Shown here: piece by piece, positions 24,721 to 32,871 of the stretch
How positions within the stretch are numbered: the first letter of the stretch is position 1
How the letters are laid out: each line of letters opens with the position of its first letter
Assembly (NCBI GenBank): GCA_937873495.1
Contig: CALMXZ010000010.1
Span: 496,001-560,000, forward strand
Source of the DNA: an uncultured Trueperaceae bacterium
Lineage (GTDB): Bacteria; Deinococcota; Deinococci; Deinococcales; Trueperaceae
Reading direction: 5' to 3'
DNA: 64,000 nt
Program-made: the position numbers and the translations under genes
Notes under the pieces: model-generated
Told to the model about the DNA's origin: nothing
The model's input: the letters and a program-made list of their open reading frames with translations, nothing else
Database searches by the model: none

Positions 24721-25029
24721 GTGAAGACGGTAACGATCAGCGGAGCCAGGCGCTTCTCGCTCGAGTCCGTGCAGCGCCGTACCTTGTTGGAGGAGGCGGA
24801 GCTGCTCGTCGAGCTCATCTGCTTCGAGGCCGGACAGGGTGAGGAACCGAGCAGCCCGGCCGGGAGCGTCGTCTACCAGGTCCTGGAAGGCGAGGCGCTC
24901 GTGCGCTCCGGAGGCGCGACCACCCGCCTCGGCAAGGGCAAGCTGCTGAGCTTGGCTGCCGGCACCGAGCACACGCTCGAGAACGCGGGCGGCGGCCTGT
25001 TGGTGGTGCTCGCGACCTCGGCGCGGTGA
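24721..25029 (+). CDS. Small cupin-domain protein
   Basis: A 102-aa single cupin beginning at GTG 24721, 5 nt after GGGAGG. Beta-barrel motifs are seen in LLVELICFEAGQGEE, VVYQVLEGEALVRSGG and GKLLSLAAGTEHTLEN. The metal-binding His/Glu set is incomplete: the first cupin motif lacks the usual HxH (AGQGEEPSS), and only the His of the second motif (GTEHTL) is kept. A metal-dependent activity is therefore doubtful. The stop overlaps the following carboxyltransferase start as GTGA, which suggests a coupled pair. Function unknown. Confidence 0.72.
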   Translation: MKTVTISGARRFSLESVQRRTLLEEAELLVELICFEAGQGEEPSSPAGSVVYQVLEGEALVRSGGATTRLGKGKLLSLAAGTEHTLENAGGGLLVVLATSAR

Positions 25030-26807
25030 GCGCCGGCCGCCGTTCCGCGGGGCAACGTACCGCCGCGCAGCGTGCCGCGAAGCAGCGTTCCGCCGGGCGC
25101 GGGCCGGGCGCGGCGGGGCACGCTGGGCAAGCCGGACCGGCAGGGCTGGGCGAAGGCATAGCGCTGGAGAAGCGCCGCGCGGCGCCCTTCCACACCAACA
25201 AGCGCGCCTGGGCCGAGGAGCGGGAGCGCCTGAGCGCGCAGCGCGGCACCATCGCGCTGGGCGGTGGCGCCACCGCCGTCGCCAGGCAGCACGCCAAGGG
25301 CCGCTTGACGGCCCGGGAGCGGATCGCGCGCCTCCTCGACGAGGGCGCTGGGTTCGACGAGCTCATGACGTTCGCGGGCTTCGGTATGTACGCCGAGGAG
25401 GGCGGCGCGCCGGCCGGCGGCGTGGTCGCCGGCATCGGCACGGTGGCCGGGCGCGACTGGATGGTCATCGCCAACGACGCGACCGTCAAGGCCGGAGCGT
25501 TCTTCCCGATAACGGCCAAGAAGGTCATCCGCGCCCAGACGATCGCGTACGAGAACCGCATCCCGACCGTCTACCTCGTCGACTCGGCGGGCGTGTACCT
25601 GCCCATGCAGGACGAGATCTTCCCCGATCAGGACGACTTCGGCCGCGTGTTCTACCTGAACGCCCGCATGAGCGCGGCTGGTATCCCGCAGCTCGCGGCG
25701 ATCATGGGCAACTGCGTGGCGGGCGGCGCCTACCTGCCCGTCATGTGCGACACGCTCGTCATGACGGAGGGTTCCGGCCTCTACCTGGCCGGCCCGGCGC
25801 TCGTGCGCGCCGCCATCGGCCAGCAGGTGGAGAGCGAGGAGCTCGGCGGCGCTGCCATGCACGCCGCGACCTCTGGCACGGTCGACTTCAAGGAGCCCGA
25901 CGACGACCACGCCATCTGGCGTTTGAGACGCCTCGCCGCGACCTACGCGGAGCGGCCGCAGGCGCGCTGGGCGGCGGGGCGCAAGCCCGCGGTGGCGCCA
26001 CGCTTCGACGGGGACGAGCTGGCCGGCATCCTCCCCGTGGACGGCGGTACGCAGACCTACGACGTCAGGCAGGTGCTCGCGCGGCTGCTCGACGGTTCGG
26101 AGCTGGACGAGTTCAAACGCGACTACGGACCGACCCTCGTGACCGGCTGGGGGCGCATCGGCGGCTACGCCGTCGGGGTCGTCGCCAACCAGAAGCTGGT
26201 CGTCAAACGCTCCGGCCGCCTGGAGGTCGGGGGCGTGATCTACGCCGACGCCGCCGACAAGGCGGCCCGGTTCGTCCTCGACTGCAACCAGGCCGGCGTG
26301 CCGATCGTCTTCCTCCACGACGTCAACGGTTTCATGGTGGGCCGCGAGAGCGAGCACGAAGGGATCATCAGGCGCGGCGCCAAGCTCGTCAGCGCGGTGA
26401 GCAACAGCGTCGTGCCGCGGATCAGCGTGATCATGGGAGGCTCGTACGGGGCCGGCCACTACGCCATGAGCGGCAAGGCGTACGCCCCGCGCTTCATCTT
26501 CGCCTTGCCGAGCGCCCGCTACAGCGTGATGGGTGCCCAGCAGGCCGCCGCTACGATCATGGACATCCAGGCCGCGCGCCTCGCGCGTTCTGGCGCCGAG
26601 CCGGACGATGCCACGCTGGCGGAGCTGTACGAGCGTGTCAAGGCCGACTACGTCGCCGCCACGGGCATCCGCTACGGCGCCGCCAGGCTCTGGGTCGACG
26701 AGGTCGTGCTGCCGGAGGAGCTACGCGCGCGGCTCGTCCGCGCGCTCGACGCTTGCGCGACGGACACGCAAGCCGGCGAGATGCGCCTCGGCGTGTTCCA
26801 GACCTGA
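25026..26807 (+). CDS. Biotin-dependent acyl-CoA carboxylase, carboxyltransferase subunit
   Basis: A 593-aa protein of the AccD-type/MccB-like carboxyltransferase family. The N-lobe has FHTNKRAWAEERERL, GRLTARERIARLLDEG, VYLVDSAGVYLPMQ and NCVAGGAYLPVM. The C-lobe has VVANQKLVVKRSGRLEVGG, FLHDVNGFMVG and VIMGGSYGAGHYAMSG. It transfers CO2 from carboxybiotin to an acyl-CoA; overall it looks closest to methylcrotonyl- or geranyl-CoA carboxylases. The first ~45 residues are a low-complexity Arg/Ala/Gln/Gly stretch, so the true start may lie further in. The GTG start overlaps the cupin stop. No biotin carboxylase or carrier gene is present in the window. Confidence 0.88.
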   Translation: MSAGRRSAGQRTAAQRAAKQRSAGRGPGAAGHAGQAGPAGLGEGIALEKRRAAPFHTNKRAWAEERERLSAQRGTIALGGGATAVARQHAKGRLTARERIARLLDEGAGFDELMTFAGFGMYAEEGGAPAGGVVAGIGTVAGRDWMVIANDATVKAGAFFPITAKKVIRAQTIAYENRIPTVYLVDSAGVYLPMQDEIFPDQDDFGRVFYLNARMSAAGIPQLAAIMGNCVAGGAYLPVMCDTLVMTEGSGLYLAGPALVRAAIGQQVESEELGGAAMHAATSGTVDFKEPDDDHAIWRLRRLAATYAERPQARWAAGRKPAVAPRFDGDELAGILPVDGGTQTYDVRQVLARLLDGSELDEFKRDYGPTLVTGWGRIGGYAVGVVANQKLVVKRSGRLEVGGVIYADAADKAARFVLDCNQAGVPIVFLHDVNGFMVGRESEHEGIIRRGAKLVSAVSNSVVPRISVIMGGSYGAGHYAMSGKAYAPRFIFALPSARYSVMGAQQAAATIMDIQAARLARSGAEPDDATLAELYERVKADYVAATGIRYGAARLWVDEVVLPEELRARLVRALDACATDTQAGEMRLGVFQT

Positions 26808-26888
26808 GGTTCCAGCGCGCCGCGCGGCGCGGAAGCGCCGGCACTAGGCGTGAGCCTACTGGCTGCGCGACCGTACCGGGTTAGCCGC

Positions 26889-26894
26889 TAGACT
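26889..26894 (+). promoter_or_regulatory. -10 box TAGACT of the vWA gene, leaderless type
   Basis: TAGACT ends 8 nt before ATG 26903. Confidence 0.5.
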
Positions 26895-26902
26895 GCACCT
26901 CG

Positions 26903-28759
26903 ATGGCGTTCCTCGTGCCCCAGGCTCTCTGGTTGCTGGCGTTGCTGCCGGTGGTGGTCGCCCTGCACTTCCTGCGGGCGCGCCGCAGGCGGCGCGACGT
27001 GGCGGCACTGTTCCTCTGGCGCAGGGCCCAGGCGAGCGTCGCGCGCAGGCGGCGCTTCTCTCCCAGCTGGCTCCTGGTGCTGCAGCTCCTGTTCGTGGCG
27101 GCGGCGGCCGTCGGGCTGGCCAGGCCGTACGCGAAGGGCGCGGAGTCGGGGGCGCTCGTGGTGGTCATCGACGCTTCCGCCAGCATGGCGGCGCGCTTCG
27201 AGGGCGGCACGCGGCTCGCCGCGGCGGTGGAAGCCGCCCGCGCCCGGCTCAGGACGACCGGACCCGTCGCGCTCGTCCGCGCCGGCCTGGCGCCCCGCCT
27301 GCTTGCCCCCCTGGCCGCCGACGAGCGCGAGCGCGCCGCCGCCTTGGGTTCGTTGCGAGCGGGCGACGCGTCGGCCGACCTCCTCGCGGCCGTCGACCTC
27401 GGCACGAGCCTCCTGCCAGGCGCCGAGGTAGTCGTGTACACGGACCGCCAAGCAACGCTCGGCAGGGCGCAGGTCGTGCTCGTCGGAGCCACCGGGTCGT
27501 CCGAGCCGGACAACGTCGGCATCGCCGCGTTCGACGTCGGGGTGGGCGAGGCGTTCGTCGCCCTCGTGGCGAGCGGTCGTCGGCCCGCCGAGGCCACGGT
27601 CGGGCTCTTCGCCGACGGGGTCGAACTTGCCCGGAGCTCGCTCCTCGTGCCGGGTGGGGGCACGGCCGCGGTTACGTTCCCGCTGCTCGCGGACGTAGCC
27701 GAGGGGTCGGGGGTGCTCGAGGCCCGCATCCTCGCCCCGGCCGACGATGTGCTGCCCCTCGACGACGTCGCCTTCGCCGGACGCCGCGCGCTCACGGTCG
27801 TCACCGACGACCTGTACGCTCCGCTCTTGCGCGCCCTCAACGCCGTACCGGGCGTGGCCGTCTACGGCGCCGTAGACGCCGTCGGTCGGCCCGCCGACCT
27901 TCACGTGCTCACCCGCCACTTGGCGGACGAGGCGGCCATCGCCGCGCTCCCGCCCGGCAACTACCTCCTGTTCCAACCCGCGGCCCAGACCCCCGTTTAC
28001 CACGTCGTCCGCGACTTCGACCGCGCGGCCGAGGTCATGCGCTTCGTCGACCTGCACGACGTGCTCGTCGGGCTCGACCCTCTGCGCGCGCGGTGGGAGG
28101 ACGCCTCCGCCGCGCCGCCGGAGACGGGGGGCGCCCAGGGCGTGTCCGAGCCCGGCGCGCCGAGCGCGCCGTGGCGCGTCCTGGCCAGGACCGACGACCT
28201 CACCGCCCTGCTGCGCACCAGGCGCACCGATGCGGGAGCCGTGCTGCAGTTCGCCTTCCACCCGAGCCAGTCCGACCTGGTGCTGAGGCCCGCGTTCCCG
28301 GCACTGCTCGCCAACTGGGTCGGTTCGCTCGACGTCACGCCCCGCGTGCGCCTCGGCGAGGCCCTGCCCGGCGGCGCGGTGGTCCTCGAGCCAGGCGTCT
28401 ACCCGCTCGACGTCGGTTCGGAGCTCGGTTCGGAGGCCGCGTCGTCGAGCGCGAGCGCCCGGGGCGCCGTGGCGCTCGCCTCGCTGCTCGCCCCGAACGA
28501 GTCGCGCCTCGGCGCCGAGGCGGCGTCGGGCGAGGCTGCCGACACCGGCCTTGGCCAGGGTGCGGTCGGCGCGGCGGAGGGCCCAGCTGGAGCGCTCGAC
28601 GACCAGGCCGCCGGCCGGTCGTCGCCCACCCCACTCGTCATCGGCCTGATCGCTGCGGCGCTTGCGGCGCTGCTGGTGGAGTGGTGGCTCTACGCCGGTT
28701 CACGCAACGTCCGTTCCCGCGAGGGCACGCGCAGACGGTTGGTAGGCTGGCGGGCGTGA
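26903..28759 (+). CDS. BatA-type protein with double-transmembrane N-terminus and vWA-like domain
   Basis: A 618-aa protein. The N-terminal BatA segment has FLVPQALWLLALLPVVVALHFLRARRRRRDV and a second helix WLLVLQLLFVAAAAVGLARP, written here in pieces of the full motif. A vWA-like domain follows with the start of a MIDAS motif (VVIDASASM). The middle part is extracytoplasmic, and a last helix lies near LVIGLIAAALAALLVEWWLY. Members are called aerotolerance-operon-like, and a scaffold role is likely. It overlaps rodA by GTGA. Residues ~500-560 are a low-complexity Gly/Ala/Ser/Glu linker. Confidence 0.8.
   Translation: MAFLVPQALWLLALLPVVVALHFLRARRRRRDVAALFLWRRAQASVARRRRFSPSWLLVLQLLFVAAAAVGLARPYAKGAESGALVVVIDASASMAARFEGGTRLAAAVEAARARLRTTGPVALVRAGLAPRLLAPLAADERERAAALGSLRAGDASADLLAAVDLGTSLLPGAEVVVYTDRQATLGRAQVVLVGATGSSEPDNVGIAAFDVGVGEAFVALVASGRRPAEATVGLFADGVELARSSLLVPGGGTAAVTFPLLADVAEGSGVLEARILAPADDVLPLDDVAFAGRRALTVVTDDLYAPLLRALNAVPGVAVYGAVDAVGRPADLHVLTRHLADEAAIAALPPGNYLLFQPAAQTPVYHVVRDFDRAAEVMRFVDLHDVLVGLDPLRARWEDASAAPPETGGAQGVSEPGAPSAPWRVLARTDDLTALLRTRRTDAGAVLQFAFHPSQSDLVLRPAFPALLANWVGSLDVTPRVRLGEALPGGAVVLEPGVYPLDVGSELGSEAASSSASARGAVALASLLAPNESRLGAEAASGEAADTGLGQGAVGAAEGPAGALDDQAAGRSSPTPLVIGLIAAALAALLVEWWLYAGSRNVRSREGTRRRLVGWRA
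28743..28748 (+). promoter_or_regulatory. -10 box TAGGCT inside the vWA gene, before rodA
   Basis: TAGGCT ends 7 nt before GTG 28756, so rodA may also have its own leaderless transcript besides coupling to the gene upstream. Confidence 0.35.
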
Positions 28760-29817
28760 CGAGAGTCGACCTCGCCCTACCGTTCGTCACCCTGCTGATC
28801 ATCACGGTCGGGCTCTTCACCCTCTTCAGCGCCGCCCCGAGCGACGAGTTCATGCGTCAGGTCGTCTTCCTTGGCGCGAGCGTCGTCGTGATAGGCGCGA
28901 CCTTGTGGGCAGGCAAGACCAGAGTCCTGCGGCTCACCCCGTACGTCTACGTGGCCAGCCTCGGCCTCCTCGCCCTGACCTTCCTGATAGGCACGGAAGT
29001 CAACGGCGCGAAGTCGTGGCTCTACCTCGGTCCGCTGCCGGGCTTCCAACCGTCCGAGCTGGCGAAGCTGGCGCTCATCCTCGTCCTCGCCCAGACCCTC
29101 CACGAGCGCCCCATCCGGCGGTTGCAGGACTACGTGCGTGTGGCGGTGTTGGCGCTGCCGCCCATCGGGCTCGTCCTGATCGAGCCCGACCTCGGCAGCG
29201 CGCTGGTGCTCGTCGCCATCACGGCCGGTGTCGTCCTCGTCAGGGGGTTGCCGTGGCGCCACCTCGTCCTCGGGGTACTGCTCGTCGGCATCGCGGTGCC
29301 GACCGTGGTGCTCCCGAACCTGAAACCCCATCAGGTCGAGCGCCTCGTCTCGTTCGCCGACCCGTACCGCGACCCGCAAGGCACGGGCTACCAGGTGATC
29401 CAGTCCACCATCGCCGTGGGGTCCGGCGGCCTCCTTGGCAAGGGGTACCGCGCCGGCACCCAGTCGCAGCTCGGCTTCATCCCGTACCGCCAGACGGACT
29501 TCATCTTCCCGGTCCTCGCCGAGGAGGGGGGCTTCGTCGCCTCTGTCGGCCTGCTCGTGCTCTACGGCCTGCTCTTCTGGCGGCTCCTCGCCATGGCGGC
29601 CGAGTGTCCGTTCGAGCGCGACCAGCTGCTGATCGCCGGGGTGGTGGTCCTCATCGGTTTCCAGGTCCTCGTCAACATCGGCGTGACGTTGGGGGTGGCG
29701 CCCGTGACGGGCATCACCTTGCCGCTCATCTCGTACGGCGGCACCAGCCTCCTCAGCACGCTCGTGGCGCTGACGTTCGCCTGGGTCGTCTATCGCGACC
29801 GCTTCGTGGACTGGTGA
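28756..29817 (+). CDS. rodA: RodA-type peptidoglycan glycosyltransferase (SEDS family)
   Basis: A 353-aa multi-pass membrane protein. GAKSWLYLGPLPGFQPSELAK, LALPPIGLVLIEPDLGSALV, GTGYQVIQSTIAVGSGGLLG and GTQSQLGFIPYRQTDFIF are SEDS signatures, the last in its RodA form. ISYGGTSLLSTLVALTF ends the protein. RodA polymerises lipid II for cell elongation. It starts at GTG 28756, overlapping the vWA gene stop. The partner class B penicillin-binding protein is not adjacent. Confidence 0.92.
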   Translation: MTRVDLALPFVTLLIITVGLFTLFSAAPSDEFMRQVVFLGASVVVIGATLWAGKTRVLRLTPYVYVASLGLLALTFLIGTEVNGAKSWLYLGPLPGFQPSELAKLALILVLAQTLHERPIRRLQDYVRVAVLALPPIGLVLIEPDLGSALVLVAITAGVVLVRGLPWRHLVLGVLLVGIAVPTVVLPNLKPHQVERLVSFADPYRDPQGTGYQVIQSTIAVGSGGLLGKGYRAGTQSQLGFIPYRQTDFIFPVLAEEGGFVASVGLLVLYGLLFWRLLAMAAECPFERDQLLIAGVVVLIGFQVLVNIGVTLGVAPVTGITLPLISYGGTSLLSTLVALTFAWVVYRDRFVDW

Positions 29818-29927
29818 GCCGGGAGCCCCGGCCCGTGGCGTGGGCCGCTGCGGGGTCGTCGGCCTCGTCACGGCGCTCGTCCCCGCGCCAAGACTGTGAA
29901 GCTACGGCGCGGCGCGCGCCGTTCTGC

Positions 29928-29933
29928 TAACTT
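29928..29933 (+). promoter_or_regulatory. -10 box TAACTT of the DUF59 gene, leaderless type
   Basis: TAACTT ends 7 nt before ATG 29941. The 11-mer GCTAACTTCAC recurs upstream of yqeK at 20883-20893. Confidence 0.45.
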
Positions 29934-29940
29934 CACGAGT

Positions 29941-30342
29941 ATGAAGAGCAGCGACGATACTACCGCCGCCCCGGTCGGGGTCGGCGAGGGGGTTGGGCAG
30001 GCCGTCGGCCCGGACCAGGCGGGCACCGAGGCGCTACGCGCGCAGGTGCTGGAAGCGCTCAAGGTCGTTCACGACCCCGAGATCCCCGTCAACATCGTTG
30101 ACCTCGGCCTGGTCTACGACCTCGAGATCGACGGGCAAGGGAACGTGAGCATCGAGATGACCCTCACGAGCATGGGCTGCCCCGTCCAAGACCTGATCCA
30201 ATCGGACACCGAGCTGGCCGCCATGAAGGTCGACGGGGTGAACTCCGTGAGCGTCGACTTCGTCTGGTCGCCGCCCTGGAGCCCCGCCAAGATGACGGAC
30301 GACGGCAAGAAGCAGATGCGCATGTTCGGCTTCAACGTCTGA
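29941..30342 (+). CDS. MIP18/DUF59 family protein (SufT/PaaD-like, Fe-S maturation)
   Basis: A 133-aa protein. After a ~30-residue variable start come VVHDPEIPVNIVDLGLVYDL and the reactive-Cys motif TSMGCPVQDLI, then VDFVWSPPWSPAKMTDDGKK. This is the DUF59 domain found in SufT and PaaD, which help insert Fe-S clusters into target proteins. It is monocistronic and converges on ctaA, with only 20 nt between the stop codons. SufT is the more likely role since no phenylacetate genes are near. Confidence 0.88.
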   Translation: MKSSDDTTAAPVGVGEGVGQAVGPDQAGTEALRAQVLEALKVVHDPEIPVNIVDLGLVYDLEIDGQGNVSIEMTLTSMGCPVQDLIQSDTELAAMKVDGVNSVSVDFVWSPPWSPAKMTDDGKKQMRMFGFNV

Positions 30343-30365
30343 GGCGGCGGTTCGCGCCGCGCTCA
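30340..30365. terminator. Stem-loop spanning both stop codons of convergent genes
   Basis: GCGGCG (30344-30349) pairs with CGCCGC (30355-30360), extended by TGAG/CTCA at the outer ends. The two stop codons of the DUF59 gene and ctaA fall in the stem. No T-run is present. Confidence 0.35.
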
Positions 30366-31481
30366 GGCGGCCGGGCGGGCACGGCTGACGTCGTGCAACC
30401 ACGCCAGCCAGACGCCGAAGAGCAGGAGCGCCATGGCCTGATGCATGGCCGCGAGCCAGACGGGTACGAAGGCCAGCAGCGTCGCGATCCCGAGGCCGGC
30501 CTGCACGAGGACGGCCGCGAGGAGCGCCGTCGCCATGGCGCGGTGCCGCCCACCGTTCCCTCGCGCCGCCGGGCGCCAGGCCGCGCCGAACAGGCCGAGC
30601 GCGATCAGCAGGAGTAGCGCGGGTAACGTCCGGTGCAGCCACTGCACCGTCGCGATGTTGTCGAGCAGGTTGCGTAGCGGCGGCTCGAGGCGCCAAGCGG
30701 CGGGCGGCAGCCAACCCCCCGCCATGCGCGGCCAGGTGTTGAACGCCAGCCCGGCATCGAGGCCCGCGACGAACGCGCCGTACATCACCTGGACCACGAG
30801 CAGGACGCCGAACACGACGAGCCAGACGCGCACGCGCGCGGTCCAGCGCCAGGCAGAGCGGCCGCGCACCAGGATGCCGGGCCACAGGTCGACCGCCGTC
30901 CATAGGCACACCCCGAAGATGGCGAACGCCAGCAGCAGGTGCGCCGCCAGGCGTTCGTGGGCGACGCTGGGGCGGTCGACCAGGCCGCTGGCTACCATCA
31001 CCCAGCCCATCAGGCCCTGCAGGGCGCCGAGGCCGAACAGGACGAGCAGGCGCCGGAGCAGCGGGCCCCGCAGGTAGCCGCGGGCCAGGAACAGTAGGAA
31101 CGGCACCAGGAACACCACGCCGATGACGCGCGCGAGGAGGCGGTGCGCGTACTCCCAGTAGAAGATGAAGCGGTACTCGGCGAGCGTCATGTCGGGCCGC
31201 AGCTGCTGGTACTCGGGGAAGCGCTTGTAGGCGTCGAACGCCTCCTGCCACTGCGCCTCGCCGACGGGCGGGAAGACGCCCATGAGCGGCGCCCACTCTA
31301 CGATCGACAGCCCCGACTGCGTGAGGCGCGTGATGCCGCCGACCACCAGCATGGCGAACGTCAGGAGCGCCCCGCTTAGGAGCCACCATGTCAGCCGCCG
31401 TCGTCGCGGCGCGCTCAACTCGGCGCCCAGCGCGGGCGCGGCGTGCGCTTCCGGCGGTTGACCGCGGTCGATCCGGTTCAT
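30363..31481 (-). CDS. ctaA: Heme A synthase (COX15/CtaA type)
   Basis: A 372-aa protein with eight predicted membrane helices. Heme-ligand histidines lie in YWEYAHRLLAR, VAHERLAAHLLLA, QWLHRTLPALLL and AAMHQAMALLL. GGITRLTQSGLSIVEWAP and FNTWPRMAGGW are further family marks. It lacks the Cys pair of the Bacillus type and matches the COX15-like (type 2) form. It oxidises the C8 methyl of heme O to make heme A for cytochrome aa3-type oxidase. No ctaB or oxidase genes are near. TAGAGT sits 7 nt before ATG 31481. Confidence 0.93.
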   Translation of the reverse strand: MNRIDRGQPPEAHAAPALGAELSAPRRRRLTWWLLSGALLTFAMLVVGGITRLTQSGLSIVEWAPLMGVFPPVGEAQWQEAFDAYKRFPEYQQLRPDMTLAEYRFIFYWEYAHRLLARVIGVVFLVPFLLFLARGYLRGPLLRRLLVLFGLGALQGLMGWVMVASGLVDRPSVAHERLAAHLLLAFAIFGVCLWTAVDLWPGILVRGRSAWRWTARVRVWLVVFGVLLVVQVMYGAFVAGLDAGLAFNTWPRMAGGWLPPAAWRLEPPLRNLLDNIATVQWLHRTLPALLLLIALGLFGAAWRPAARGNGGRHRAMATALLAAVLVQAGLGIATLLAFVPVWLAAMHQAMALLLFGVWLAWLHDVSRARPAA

Positions 31482-31488
31482 CTGGCCA

Positions 31489-31494
31489 ACTCTA
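31489..31494 (-). promoter_or_regulatory. -10 box TAGAGT of ctaA, leaderless type
   Basis: TAGAGT ends 7 nt before ATG 31481 on the minus strand. Confidence 0.45.
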
Positions 31495-31645
31495 CTTCGC
31501 CCGACGGGCGCCGCTCGGCCGGGCGGCGGCCGGCGCGAGAACAGCCGCCCGGAGCGGCAGGCCCGCGCGGGCGTGCCGGGGGCGCTAACTCCGCCCCTCC
31601 CGCCCGGAGTGACCTTTCCGCTAGGGTGGGGCGACGATCGCGGGC

Positions 31646-31651
31646 TAGCGT
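31646..31651 (+). promoter_or_regulatory. -10 box TAGCGT of the unknown gene at 31659
   Basis: TAGCGT ends 7 nt before GTG 31659; it is the main reason for choosing that start. Confidence 0.4.
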
Positions 31652-31658
31652 TTCCGCC

Positions 31659-32354
31659 GTGGCTTTCTGGCGGGCCAAGGACCGCGACCTACGTGAGCGG
31701 GAGTGGCGGGCGTTCGCCGACGCCTTCGAGCTCGAACCGGCGCCGGCGTTGGCCGAGCCGCTCCGCGAGGACCTCGACCTGGGGCCGGGCGCGTTCGCAA
31801 GCGTCTACGAGTTGGTGCGTCCCGGTCAGCCCGACGTCGTGGTGTTCGAGCAGGCCAACGATCGCGAGGGGCCGGCTGGCACCGCGACGGGGCTGCGCAT
31901 CGGGGTGGTGGTGCGCTCGAGCGTCGAGCACTCCGCCGTCTCGCTCAGGGCCAGCGCCAAACGACACAAGGTGCTCGAGGGGTTGGTGGCCGGGCGTTCC
32001 GGCGCGCAGCGCCTCGACGGGGCGTCCGACCCCGAGTTCGACGCGGCGGTGAGCGTCTACGCGCGCGAGGTGAACGAGGCCGCGGCGCTCCTCACCCGGG
32101 CGGTAAGGACGGTGCTGGCGCGGCTCTTGCGCGAGGCGGACGAGGTGGTGGCCTCGGCCACCGCCAGCCGAGCCGAGGGGAGCGTGCCACGCCACGCCAA
32201 CGGCGCCGCGCCGAGCGTCGCGATCGGACCGCGCAACCTCTACCTGGCCCTCGAGGTCGGGGTGCCGTTCGAGCTCGACGCCCTTGGCGTCCTCATGGCC
32301 GACCTCCTCAGCCTTCACGTCGCCCTGCTCAGCGCTTCGAACCGCGAGCGCTGA
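31659..32354 (+). CDS. Conserved-looking protein of unknown function
   Basis: A 231-aa protein that I do not recognise. The open frame begins at 31443, but the part before 31659 is low-complexity, while GTG 31659 has a -10 box 7 nt upstream and yields VAFWRAKDRDLREREWRAF. The sequence is mixed alpha/beta with strands around VVVFEQAND and LRIGVVVRSS, a helical middle (AVSVYAREVNEAAALLTRAVRTVLARL) given here only in outline, and a C-terminal amphipathic region. No signal peptide or membrane helix. It sits divergent from ctaA and convergent with rlmH. A real gene by codon bias and promoter placement; function unknown. Confidence 0.65.
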   Translation: MAFWRAKDRDLREREWRAFADAFELEPAPALAEPLREDLDLGPGAFASVYELVRPGQPDVVVFEQANDREGPAGTATGLRIGVVVRSSVEHSAVSLRASAKRHKVLEGLVAGRSGAQRLDGASDPEFDAAVSVYAREVNEAAALLTRAVRTVLARLLREADEVVASATASRAEGSVPRHANGAAPSVAIGPRNLYLALEVGVPFELDALGVLMADLLSLHVALLSASNRER

Positions 32355-32405
32355 AGCGTCGGGCGAGGGTGGCGGCGCTGGGCGCCGTTCCGACCTTATG
32401 AGCGC

Positions 32406-32864
32406 TCAGCCGCGGTGGTACGGGTGGCCGGCCCGCAGCGTCTCGATCCGGTAGAGCTGCTCGATGACGACGAGCCGCGCCAGGTCGTGCGGGAAGGTCA
32501 ACGGGGAGAGACTCCACGACTCCGCGACCGCCGCGCGGAGCTCGGGTCCGTGGCCCTCCGCCCCGCCTACGAGGATGGTGACCTGACTGACGCCCCGGTT
32601 CTCGAGCGCGCTAACCCGGTGCGCCAGGCCGTGCGTGTCGAACGCCTTCCCGCGCTCGTCGAGCGCCACGGCCAACCCCTCCACCTTGGCGAGCAGGGCC
32701 GCGCCCTCGGCGAGCCGCGTCGCGCCCGCGTCGGCCCCATGTCCTTCGCGTACCTCGCGCATCTCGCAGGCCGCCAAGGGAGCGATGCGCTTCAGGTAGT
32801 GCCCGCAGGCCTCGCGGTAGAAGGCGGACTTGAGCTTGCCGACGGCGACGACGCGGTAGCGCAC
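32406..32864 (-). CDS. rlmH: 23S rRNA pseudouridine-1915 N3-methyltransferase
   Basis: A 152-aa SPOUT methyltransferase. The knot region LVGGAEGHGPELRA and the C-terminal LVVIEQLYRIETLRAGHPYHR are diagnostic of RlmH (YbeA). VAVGKLKSAFYREACGHYLKRI is the usual N-terminus. It methylates pseudouridine 1915 in helix 69 of 23S rRNA on assembled ribosomes. It starts with GTG 32864, 7 nt past the thyX stop, so the two are probably co-transcribed. Confidence 0.93.
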   Translation of the reverse strand: MRYRVVAVGKLKSAFYREACGHYLKRIAPLAACEMREVREGHGADAGATRLAEGAALLAKVEGLAVALDERGKAFDTHGLAHRVSALENRGVSQVTILVGGAEGHGPELRAAVAESWSLSPLTFPHDLARLVVIEQLYRIETLRAGHPYHRG

Positions 32865-32871
32865 CGCCGCC

